From Spartobacteria bacterium (GTDB lineage: Bacteria; Verrucomicrobiota; Verrucomicrobiia; Chthoniobacterales; UBA10450): a DNA stretch of 64,000 bases. Below the pieces are notes generated by a model. The model did no database searches and had not been told where the DNA came from. It saw only the letters and a program-made list of their open reading frames with translations. A program made the position numbers and the translations under genes. The DNA is taken from assembly GCA_003169695.1 (NCBI GenBank), contig PNAS01000073.1, forward strand, positions 1 through 64,000, in the 5' to 3' direction. Shown piece by piece: positions 53,839 to 60,932 of this stretch; within the stretch, counting starts at the first letter, position 1; every line of letters starts with the position of its first letter.

Positions 53839-54461
53839 ATGGATTGGTTGACTTGTGGTTTAGTCGACCACCGGAAGAGCGGGGGATTCAAGGGGGAAAC
53901 CGACCGATCCGTTCGGGGGCGAATTGGTTAACTGCGGCAGAGTAGCCTTTCGCCTCGCGTCGTGTCACGAAAAAAAGTGAATGCCAATCGGTCCTACCAA
54001 GTCGTAACGGCCTAATCGAATTATTGGGCATCGCTGGACGGCAAGAGAAACCTTTCGGCTACGCTATCTGTGCGAATGACAAGTATGTTGGGAATTTCCC
54101 ACTCACGCCAGCGAGCCGCGGCGCCGCCCCTCGGATTGGCTGTGTACAAAAACTCCGGCGTTTAGGAAACGGCTCGCGGGCTCGGGGGATCGGGGAACGG
54201 GCGCGAGAAATCGGATGAAAGGCGGGAGAAAACGGCTGCGCGATTCTTTTCGCGAAGAGCACTTTTCTAACCGCAGTGGCGCGGATTTTACGGATGAGAC
54301 AGGGACGTGGAGGTTTCTGATTCGCGAAATCCGCGTCACCCGTGGTCAATTGCTCCTTCTTATGCCTTGCGGTTCGGCGGTCCCGTTCGGCAAGCTCCAA
54401 CCGCCGCTACAGGAAAGGCAAACGCGTGCACCCGCTGCGCAACGATAGAAATTGAAGAGGT
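53839..54461. other. Gene-free, repeat-rich stretch
   Basis: No convincing gene on either strand. A 5-bp inverted pair GTGGT/ACCAC (53855-53871) sits near the possible promoter of the cassette. The stretch has CGCGGATTT (54280-54288) mirrored by AAATCCGCG (54327-54335) with a following CACCCGTGG, and CCGCCGCTACAG (54410-54421) that matches a palindrome arm at 52815-52826. These are remnants of at least two intergenic repeat families. Near the end, GAAGAGG supplies the ribosome site of the next gene. Confidence 0.6.
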
Positions 54462-55379
54462 ATGAGCAACAAAGCCGAATTGATCGTCGAGGGCCGGAAA
54501 CTGGCAGTTTCGAATTTGAACAAAGTCCTTTACCCGGCCGCTGGGTTCACCAAGGGGCAGCTCATCGATTATTATATCCGAATCGCGCCGGTTCTGCTCC
54601 CGCACGTGAAGGATCGGCCGCTGACCATGAAGCGCTATCCAAACGGGGTGGAGGAGCCATTCTTCTACGAAAAGAATTGCCCGGCGCATCGCCCGTCCTG
54701 GGTGAAGACAGCAAAAGTGTGGAGCGAAGGTAACCAGCGCGAAATGCACTATTGCCTCGCTCAGGATTTGCCGACACTGGTCTGGGCGGCCAACCTCGCC
54801 GATATCGAATTGCACACGTCGCTCGCGCGCAAGAAAGACGTTACGCGACCGACCATAATGGTGTTCGATCTCGACCCCGGCGCCCCGGCCGACATCGTCC
54901 AATGCTGTCAGGTTGGGCTCTGGCTACGGGATTTGCTTGCCGGCATGCAACTCAAGAGCTGGGCGAAAACCTCCGGCTCGAAGGGCTTGCAGGTTTACGT
55001 GCCGCTCAACACTCCGGCGACTTTCGACCAAACGAAAGAATTATCGCGGGCTCTCGCGACGCATCTCGAACACGAGCATCCGAAACTGGTCGTTTCGAAA
55101 ATGGCGAGGGCGTTGCGCAACGGAAAAGTGTTCGTCGACTGGAGCCAGAACGACGAGCACAAAACGACCATAAACGTCTACTCGCTCCGGGCGAAGGAAC
55201 AGCCGACTGTTTCGACGCCCGTGACATGGGAGGAAGTTGAGACGGCCCTCAAGAAAAAAAAGGCGCAGCTCCTGGTATTCCCTTCCGATCGGGTCCTGCA
55301 ACGGGTAGAGAAATTCGGTGACTTGTTTGAAACGGTCGAGACGCTCAAGCAAAAAATGCCGAAGAAATGGGATCTATAG
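54462..55379 (+). CDS. Stand-alone LigD-type DNA polymerase/primase domain protein
   Basis: A 305-residue archaeo-eukaryotic-primase-type protein as found in bacterial end-joining ligases. It has 'LSNLNKVLYPAAGFTKGQLIDYYIRIAPVLLPHVKDRPLTMKRYPNGV', 'FYEKNCPAHRPSWVKT', 'LVWAANLADIELHTSLAR', the metal motif 'IMVFDLDPG', 'KTSGSKGLQVYVPL' and 'KVFVDWSQNDEHKTTINVYSLRA'. In LigD this domain fills gaps at breaks. No Ku or ligase gene is in the window. ATG 54462 follows a GAAGAGG ribosome site. Confidence 0.93.
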   Translation: MSNKAELIVEGRKLAVSNLNKVLYPAAGFTKGQLIDYYIRIAPVLLPHVKDRPLTMKRYPNGVEEPFFYEKNCPAHRPSWVKTAKVWSEGNQREMHYCLAQDLPTLVWAANLADIELHTSLARKKDVTRPTIMVFDLDPGAPADIVQCCQVGLWLRDLLAGMQLKSWAKTSGSKGLQVYVPLNTPATFDQTKELSRALATHLEHEHPKLVVSKMARALRNGKVFVDWSQNDEHKTTINVYSLRAKEQPTVSTPVTWEEVETALKKKKAQLLVFPSDRVLQRVEKFGDLFETVETLKQKMPKKWDL

Positions 55380-55405
55380 CCTATTCGTCAAGGAGCGGCG
55401 CTTCC

Positions 55406-55902
55406 GGTAGTGTCCTAATTTGAAAACCCGGCAGACAACCCCACTTTGACGAGATGGTTTGGCGCAGTGGCGCCGGGCCGCTCGATCAAACGCGGACCGA
55501 ACTCACGTGGCGTTTGAGAGACAATTACTTCTTATCATGAACATCTTGCGCCATACACCCCTCTGGATCTTTCTCTTGGTTGCGACCACGCTGGAAGTCG
55601 GCGGGGATGCAGTCGTCAGAATAGCGATTTACAACCATGTCGGTCTAACGCGCATCGGACTGATGCTGACCGGTGCGGCGTTGCTCTTCGGATACGGATT
55701 TGCTCTCAATCTAGCCCCAGTGGAGTTCGGGCGGGTCGTTGGCCTTTACATCGCCACTTTGTTTGTTATCTGGCAGGTCATTAATTTGATCGCTTTCCGA
55801 ACGTTGCCGAGCCTGCCCATTTTGGTCGGGGGCTCGCTCGTTATCGCTGGCGGTCTGATTATAACGTTTTGGAAGCCCGGCATTTCAAGTTAGGACACTA
55901 CC
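55406..55902. mobile_element. Cassette bounded by 20-bp inverted repeats, carrying an SMR-like gene
   Basis: GGTAGTGTCCTAA then TTTGAAA (55406-55425) is matched in reverse by TTTCAAG then TTAGGACACTACC (55883-55902), 19 of 20 bases identical. The 497-bp interval contains one gene (55537-55893) whose stop lies inside the right repeat. No transposase is present, so it could be a non-autonomous element. I did not find target-site duplications next to the ends. Confidence 0.6.
55537..55893 (+). CDS. SMR/EamA-like small membrane transporter
   Basis: A 118-residue protein with four membrane helices: 'LWIFLLVATTLEVGGDAVVRIAI', 'RIGLMLTGAALLFGYGFALNLA', 'VVGLYIATLFVIWQVINLIAF' and 'ILVGGSLVIAGGLIITFW'. 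The Glu in the first helix ('ATTLEVGGDA') corresponds in position to the proton-coupled Glu14 of EmrE. The family is suggested by size, topology and this residue only. It is bracketed by inverted repeats that look mobile, and its stop is formed by the right repeat (AGT-TAG). Confidence 0.75.
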   Translation: MNILRHTPLWIFLLVATTLEVGGDAVVRIAIYNHVGLTRIGLMLTGAALLFGYGFALNLAPVEFGRVVGLYIATLFVIWQVINLIAFRTLPSLPILVGGSLVIAGGLIITFWKPGISS

Positions 55903-55955
55903 CCGTTTCCAAACCGCTGTGGGAGTGACGGCGATTTGAAAACCGCCGTTTGTGC

Positions 55956-56498
55956 TTATCCGCCCGTCCTGAACTGGTCGTCCTTGTTCTTGAACAAGAT
56001 GTTGAAAGTCGTGAGAGATCCGTAGCAGCGCGTGATGTACTGCTGCAGGTCGAACTTGTCGGCGTCACTCAACTTGTCGCTCGCGTTCACCTTTTGTTCG
56101 AGCACGCGGAGGTTGTTCCGGATCATGACGATCTTGTGAAAAAACGTTTCGAGCGGCACCTCCTTCGGCTGGAGTGATGTATCAGCCGATTGCATAATGA
56201 GGGTTCCGCGCTGCCAGCGGCTCGCCAAACCTTCCACGACGACGTCCTTTTGTTCGAGACCCAGCGCTTCCACCACGGCATGTGCGGTATCGCGGATCAG
56301 ATTCGCAAGCGGAAGTTGCAGCTCGCTTAGTGTGGCGGTCGCCTCGGCCGGTTCCAAGCCGCTCGAAGGCGGCGCCACCGTTCGAGGAGCATCGTCAAAT
56401 GCGATCTCGGCCGTGTGCTCGGTCAGCGATCGCACAGTTCCCACGCCATACTGAGGATGGCGCACCTTCATTCCAATATGGAGAGTCTCGATGTTCAC
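55956..56498 (-). CDS. UvrD-C-terminal/Tudor-like domain protein of unknown function
   Basis: From GTG 56498 (reads MNIETLHIGMKV) the product is 180 residues. The first 40 residues are a small beta barrel 'IGMKVRHPQYGVGTVRSLTEHTAEIAFDDAPRTVAP', like the Tudor/KOW-like tails of UvrD/PcrA helicases. The rest is helical: 'ASRWQRGTLIMQSADTSLQPKEVPLETFFHKIVMIRNNLRVLEQKVNASDKLSDADKFDLQQYITRCYGSLTTFNILF'. The latter half looks like a lineage-specific domain. An earlier ATG at 56594 would add unlike sequence. Confidence 0.72.
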   Translation of the reverse strand: MNIETLHIGMKVRHPQYGVGTVRSLTEHTAEIAFDDAPRTVAPPSSGLEPAEATATLSELQLPLANLIRDTAHAVVEALGLEQKDVVVEGLASRWQRGTLIMQSADTSLQPKEVPLETFFHKIVMIRNNLRVLEQKVNASDKLSDADKFDLQQYITRCYGSLTTFNILFKNKDDQFRTGG

Positions 56499-56634
56499 GT
56501 TGTATAAGCATCGTGCGAGATGGGCGGCGAAATCGCAACTGCGATATCCATGTTGGACGCGGAAGCGGATCGAGCATCCCGCGCTTGATGCCAAGAGTGG
56601 TTAGCTCGCTCGACAGTCAGGCTGCACGCCTGAG

Positions 56635-57756
56635 TTACAATAATTCCATTTGTCCATGCGTTCGTCGAAAAGCAGCAGCGGAGAGTTTCGGGCGGGAGCC
56701 GATCCCAGCGCGACGACAGCCGACTTCAAACAGCGCTGCAATTTGGTCGGCGAAGATCCCCTGACCCCGCATTCGGGTTGCCCACTGAGAATCATTTAGC
56801 TTTTCACCGCCGCGCAAATGTCTGATCCGGCCGAGCACCTTCTCTTTCCGGTCTGGAAAATGTTCTTCCAGCCAGTGTTCGAAAAGCGGCGCGACCGCCC
56901 ACGGCAGTCGAATGACCGTGTAGCCCGCGAATTGCGCCCCCGCGTCAGCGCAAGCGGCAAGAATCGCGGGCACTTCATGATCGGTCAGGCCGGGTATGAC
57001 TGGCGCAACCATCACGCCGACCGGAATTCCCGCGGTGTGCAATTGCGAGATTGCCTCGAGGCGCGCCGGCGGTGGAGAAGTGCGCGGTTCGAGCAAGCGC
57101 TGCAAGTCTGGATCGAGCGAAGTGACGGAAATATTCACGGCCGCCCCGTCCCGTGAGGCGAGCTCCCCGAGCAAATCGATGTCGCGTGCTACCAGGCGAT
57201 TCTTTGTAATAATTGCCACCGGATTGCGAAACCGCGCCAAAACTTCCAGACACCGCCGCGTGATCTGCAAGCGCCGTTCGGCCGGTTGATATGGATCGGT
57301 CACGCCACTCATTACGATCACCTGGGGTTTCCAGCGCGACGAAGAAAGCTCCGCGTCCAGCAGTTCGGGCGCGTCCGTCTTGACCATGATCTTGCTTTCA
57401 AAATCGAGGCCGGCCGAGAATCCGAGATATTCATGCGTCGGTCGCGCGTAGCAGTAAATGCAGCCGTGCTCACATCCGCGGTACGGATTGATGCTGAACT
57501 CGAACCCGACATCCGGGCTGTCGTTCCGCGTGATGATCGTCTTCGTGAAATCGCGGTAGAATTGTGTGCGAACGGCTGGCCGTTCCTCTTCGGGCCAATC
57601 CGGATCCGCTGTTTCCACGTGCAACGCTTCAAAGCGGTTAGCAGGACTCCAGGACGCTCCCCGTCCATGCACAGGAGCCGGAGGCGGGAGCGTTTCTTTG
57701 ATCAATGGTTTGAAAGCGTTCTTGCGCCGCTGATTCTTCCGGGTTCGGTTTGGCAC
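56635..57756 (-). CDS. PA0069-family radical SAM protein
   Basis: A 373-residue radical SAM protein. The cluster motif 'CEHGCIYCYARPTHEYLGFSAGLDFESKI' has CxxxCxxC followed by the family 'YARP(S/T)HEYLG'. Others are 'VIVMSGVTDPYQPAERRLQITR', 'PVAIITKN', 'VNISVTSLDPDL' and 'PVGVMVAPVIPGLTD'. Related to SplB-like photoproduct lyases, but the reaction of this family is unknown. The start is divergent from tRNA-Ser by about 100 bases. Confidence 0.92.
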   Translation of the reverse strand: MPNRTRKNQRRKNAFKPLIKETLPPPAPVHGRGASWSPANRFEALHVETADPDWPEEERPAVRTQFYRDFTKTIITRNDSPDVGFEFSINPYRGCEHGCIYCYARPTHEYLGFSAGLDFESKIMVKTDAPELLDAELSSSRWKPQVIVMSGVTDPYQPAERRLQITRRCLEVLARFRNPVAIITKNRLVARDIDLLGELASRDGAAVNISVTSLDPDLQRLLEPRTSPPPARLEAISQLHTAGIPVGVMVAPVIPGLTDHEVPAILAACADAGAQFAGYTVIRLPWAVAPLFEHWLEEHFPDRKEKVLGRIRHLRGGEKLNDSQWATRMRGQGIFADQIAALFEVGCRRAGIGSRPKLSAAAFRRTHGQMELL

Positions 57757-57810
57757 GGCGATAAGTTCGCATGAACATATTCCGTTGTCGATCCGTCTTC
57801 CGCATCAATC

Positions 57811-57839
57811 TTGCTGATCCGAGCGCTGATGTCAGAATA
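57811..57839 (+). promoter_or_regulatory. Possible tRNA-Ser promoter
   Basis: TTGCTG (57811-57816) and AGAATA (57834-57839) are spaced by 17 bases, and transcription would begin about 14 bases before the tRNA. Both boxes are imperfect. Confidence 0.35.
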
Positions 57840-57859
57840 CCGACCGGCACGCCCAACCC

Positions 57860-57944
57860 GGAGGGGTGGTCGAGCGGTTGATGGCTCCGGTCTTGAAAAC
57901 CGGCAGGGCGAAAGCCCTCGTGGGTTCGAATCCCACCCCCTCCG
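57860..57944 (+). tRNA. tRNA-Ser (anticodon TGA)
   Basis: An 85-base class II tRNA. Acceptor GGAGGGG pairs with CCCCTCC, the anticodon stem is CCGGT/ACCGG with loop CTTGAAA (anticodon TGA), a long variable arm (AGGGC-GAAA-GCCCT) is present, and the T arm is GTGGG-TTCGAAT-CCCAC. Discriminator G, as usual for tRNA-Ser. No encoded CCA (next bases CCGG). Confidence 0.95.
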
Positions 57945-57954
57945 CCGGCCCATT

Positions 57955-58593
57955 TTAGATTTTCGATTTTCGATTTTCGATTTGAGGCAGGAGCCAGCGC
58001 CCGACGAAGTACGCTGCCAGCACGCCGATTAACGAAGCGGAGACGACATCGGACAGATAATGGGCGGCGACATACATTCGTGAAAAGGCGATGAGGAGTG
58101 GGATAACCAGGAACGGGGCGCCGATCCGCAAGCAGGCCAGGGCCAAGGTTGCAAAAAATGCGGTGGACGCAGCAGTGTGCCCTGATGGAAATGCGTTGTA
58201 GCGCGCGCTAAGGCTCGGGCCGTTCCACGCAGCTTCCGTTTTCACCGACGGTCGAGCGCGACCGACCGAGATTTTTACAACGCGCGCGACTGCACCTGCG
58301 AGAGCGCAGGCCAGGATCATCGCGGCAAAGATTCGCATCCACTTTTTGCTCCGGCGCCAATACGCGAGCACCAGGAGGGTGAGTCCGAGCGTCACGTGCT
58401 CGGGCCAGTCGCCAAACCGGCTCACACCGCGCATGAAATTTCTCATGCCCGCACTTTGATGTTGCACGATCCAATCCTGAGCGCCGGCGTCGAAGTAAAA
58501 GCTCGCCAGAATGAGAAGCGCCAAACCCGCAGCGAAGAGGAGCGGCCACCACCAACGAAAGCGGACGATTATCCTCATGAACAAATTTCCCAT
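57955..58593 (-). CDS. PAP2-family membrane phosphatase
   Basis: A 212-residue protein with about six membrane helices and the three PAP2 phosphatase motifs: 'KISVGRARP' , 'YNAFPSGHTAAS' and 'SRMYVAAHYLSDV' (His nucleophile and Asp). Possible substrates are undecaprenyl pyrophosphate, phosphatidate or lipid A phosphates. The last nine residues (QIENRKSKI) come from a heptanucleotide repeat at 57957-57985. An alternate start at 58578 is possible (MRIIVRF). Confidence 0.9.
   Translation of the reverse strand: MGNLFMRIIVRFRWWWPLLFAAGLALLILASFYFDAGAQDWIVQHQSAGMRNFMRGVSRFGDWPEHVTLGLTLLVLAYWRRSKKWMRIFAAMILACALAGAVARVVKISVGRARPSVKTEAAWNGPSLSARYNAFPSGHTAASTAFFATLALACLRIGAPFLVIPLLIAFSRMYVAAHYLSDVVSASLIGVLAAYFVGRWLLPQIENRKSKI
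57957..57985. repeat. GATTTTC heptanucleotide tandem repeat
   Basis: Three exact copies of GATTTTC plus a partial fourth. It is read on the minus strand as the end of the PAP2 gene. Same family as the repeat at 51436-51467. The 7-base period is not a multiple of three, so three units encode seven residues. Confidence 0.85.
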
Positions 58594-58704
58594 TTGTGTT
58601 TCACGCGTCCGTATCTTTGAATCTCCGCTCTGTCTGCCACAATCCGCAATTTTGCTTTAATCTTCTTTTCCTGCCTTCTCCTGCATACCGCCGGCACCTG
58701 GATC

Positions 58705-60096
58705 ATGCCGCTGGTTGATCGAGACGAGCCGCGATTTGCCGAGGCGTCGCGCGAGATGCGGGAGCGGCGCGATTATGTCGTCCCGTACTTCAATGATAAG
58801 TATCGCTTCGACAAACCGCCGTTCATTTATTGGACGCAGATCGCGAGCTATCGCCTCTTCGGCGAAAACGATTTCGCGGCGCGGTTGCCCTCGGGGATCG
58901 CGGCGGCGTTGACGGCTGTCTTGCTCTTTGCTTGGGGCAGACGGCTGGGGAGCGAGCGCGTCGGGTGGTGGGCTGCGATCATTTTCAGCCTTTGTCTGCA
59001 AACATTTATCCACGCCAGGGCCGCGGTGGCCGACATGTGGCTGGTCTTCTTCGTCACCGCTGCGCACTGGGCAGCGTATGAATTGATCGCTGACTTGTTA
59101 GGCCCGTCCACGTCATCAACAGACTCGCGTCAGCGGAAATATTGGCGGCTCACGTTTTATGTCGCGCTGGCGTTTGCTTTTCTGGCCAAAGGTCCTCTCG
59201 GATGGACGCCTCTTTTAACGGCGGCGAGCATGAAATTCTTCTTGCGCGGTCAACCCCTCAATCGCCGGTTTTGGTTTGCGTCCGGCATGTTGTTTACCAT
59301 GGCAATCGTGTTGCTGTGGGGCATCCCGGCATTGGTCCGGACCAAAGGTGAATTTTTCTGGGTCGGTATCGGGCGGCACGTGTTGGAACGCAGCTTCGGC
59401 GCACTGGAAGGCCATGGCGGCCAATCATGGCGCGGCTATCTCATGATCCTGCCCTTTTATTTCGGGACCGTTTTCATCAGTTTCTTCCCCTGGTCAATCA
59501 AGCTTCCTGCCTTGGCCAAACACTTGTGGCGAGAACGCGACGGGGCGGATAAATACCTAATCGTTGGAGCCGCGATTGTTTTCATCCTCATGACGGTTGT
59601 GAAGACGAAGCTTCCGCATTACACCCTGACCGCCTTTCCATTGCTCTCCCTCTTGTTGGCCCGGCATCTTTTTGAATTGCGGGGGTCGCCTCGATTTGCT
59701 GTGAGAACTGCTCTCACCGCCCTCGTCCTTTCATTGGGCGTGTCGCTGTTCTTGTTCCCATTGGTCGCGCGGACTTTTCCCACCGCGGAACTTTTCAAGA
59801 AATCACGAAACGATCTGCTTCCGGAAATGGATTTCGCGAATGTCGACTACTTTGAGCCGAGCGTTGTTTGGTACTTTCGCAGCCGAGCGCATGGATTCTT
59901 CCGGGGCCTTGATCCAGACCAGGTCCACAAATTCATGACCTTCCCGGGACCGCGATTTGTCATCCTGCCGACGAAAGTTGCAACAGCGGCCTACCCGCAG
60001 ATCCCACCAGCATGGAAGTCTTACACCGCCCGCGGCTTTAGCTTCGTGAAAGGGCAGCGTATCGATCTAACGATGATCTTGAAACCGACACCGTGA
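58705..60096 (+). CDS. Family-39-type glycosyltransferase (ArnT-like)
   Basis: At least 463 residues with about ten membrane helices. The opening 'MPLVDRDEPRFAEASREMRERRDYVVPYFNDKYRFDKPPFIYW' is the hallmark of polyprenol-phosphate sugar transferases (ArnT, PMT-like), including the catalytic Asp/Glu pair. The true start is probably further upstream. In the same frame 'IRNFALIFFSCLLLHTAGTWI' forms the missing first helix, but no ATG, GTG or TTG exists between the in-frame stop at 58618 and 58705. Likely modifies lipid A or glycans. Confidence 0.85.
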   Translation: MPLVDRDEPRFAEASREMRERRDYVVPYFNDKYRFDKPPFIYWTQIASYRLFGENDFAARLPSGIAAALTAVLLFAWGRRLGSERVGWWAAIIFSLCLQTFIHARAAVADMWLVFFVTAAHWAAYELIADLLGPSTSSTDSRQRKYWRLTFYVALAFAFLAKGPLGWTPLLTAASMKFFLRGQPLNRRFWFASGMLFTMAIVLLWGIPALVRTKGEFFWVGIGRHVLERSFGALEGHGGQSWRGYLMILPFYFGTVFISFFPWSIKLPALAKHLWRERDGADKYLIVGAAIVFILMTVVKTKLPHYTLTAFPLLSLLLARHLFELRGSPRFAVRTALTALVLSLGVSLFLFPLVARTFPTAELFKKSRNDLLPEMDFANVDYFEPSVVWYFRSRAHGFFRGLDPDQVHKFMTFPGPRFVILPTKVATAAYPQIPPAWKSYTARGFSFVKGQRIDLTMILKPTP

Positions 60097-60149
60097 GCTG
60101 TGCGCCGGCCGGTTGCAGTTTGGAGATGCTCTGGTAGGGGTTGCCACGA

Positions 60150-60764
60150 ATGATCACTTTTCTCGATGGCAAGCTCATGTCCTCGTTACCCACGCAGGCG
60201 ATCGTGAACGTTGGGGGCGTTGGCTACGAAGTTTTCATACCGCTTTCGAGTTACGACAAACTGCCCGCTGCCGGTCAACCGGTGCAGATCCTGACCCACC
60301 TTCATGTGCGCGAAGATGCTCACATTCTCTACGGCTTCATGACCGCAGCGGAACGCGATCTTTTTCGCCTGCTCGTCAATCACGTAAGCGGGATCGGCCC
60401 GAAACTCGCACTGGGGGTCTTGAGCGGGATGAGCGTGAGCAATTTCAAGAGCGCGGTTGTGAATGCCGACATCGCGTCGCTCTCAAAAATCAGCGGACTC
60501 GGGAAAAAGACGGCGGAGCGGATTGTGCTGGAGTTGAAAGACAAACTGGGCGTAGTGGCGGCGTGGGAAGCGGCCAGCGCGGCGCACGCGCCGACCGCGG
60601 AGCAAAGCCAGGCGAATGAAGCGGTGCTGGCGCTCATCGCGCTAGGATACAAGCAGGTCGACGCGCATAAGGCGGTGCGCGAGTTGCAGGAGAAAGAGCG
60701 CGACATCAAGACGGCGGAGGAGCTGGTGAAGATGGCGCTGAAGAGAATGGCGTCCGGAAGATAA
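60150..60764 (+). CDS. ruvA: Holliday junction helicase subunit RuvA
   Basis: A 204-residue protein that binds four-way junctions and loads RuvB. It has an N-terminal OB domain ('MITFLDGKLMSSLPTQAIVNVGGVGYEVFIPLS', 'HVREDAHILYGF'), a helix-hairpin-helix region ('FRLLVNHVSGIGPKLALGVLSGM' and 'KISGLGKKTAERIVLELKDKL'), and domain III ('EAVLALIALGYKQVDAHKAV'). The ATG at 60150 follows GTAGGGG by nine bases. A TTG at 60141 would be too close to that site. ruvC is not nearby. Confidence 0.95.
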   Translation: MITFLDGKLMSSLPTQAIVNVGGVGYEVFIPLSSYDKLPAAGQPVQILTHLHVREDAHILYGFMTAAERDLFRLLVNHVSGIGPKLALGVLSGMSVSNFKSAVVNADIASLSKISGLGKKTAERIVLELKDKLGVVAAWEAASAAHAPTAEQSQANEAVLALIALGYKQVDAHKAVRELQEKERDIKTAEELVKMALKRMASGR

Positions 60765-60932
60765 GGAGCCGCCTGCGGCGGAACGTCCGACGTCCAATTG
60801 AAGAGAGAGAGCGGCTCATCGCTGAATTTCCATTCCGAGCGACGCCTGTGTCGGGCCCCTGAGTTGAACGTTGGACGTTGGACGTTGGACGTTGGACGTT
60901 AGGCGCGCAGCGCCTCTTGGAAACACCTGCTA
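60765..60932. repeat. GTTGGAC heptanucleotide array and flank
   Basis: Within the gap after ruvA, 60863-60900 holds GTTGAAC, then four exact GTTGGAC units, then GTT. Read on the minus strand it would encode strings like 'NVQRPTSNVQRST', a repeat-derived false peptide common in Verrucomicrobiota genomes. A degenerate start 'GTCCGACGTCCAA' lies at 60785-60797. No gene here. Confidence 0.85.

Noticed and set aside
54059..54400. 113-codon minus-strand frame in the gene-free stretch
   Set aside because: Built largely from repeat remnants, no ribosome site, low-complexity arginine-rich composition.
60863..60900. Possible CRISPR-like array
   Set aside because: Units are 7 bases with no spacers. 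A simple tandem repeat. No cas genes anywhere in the window.
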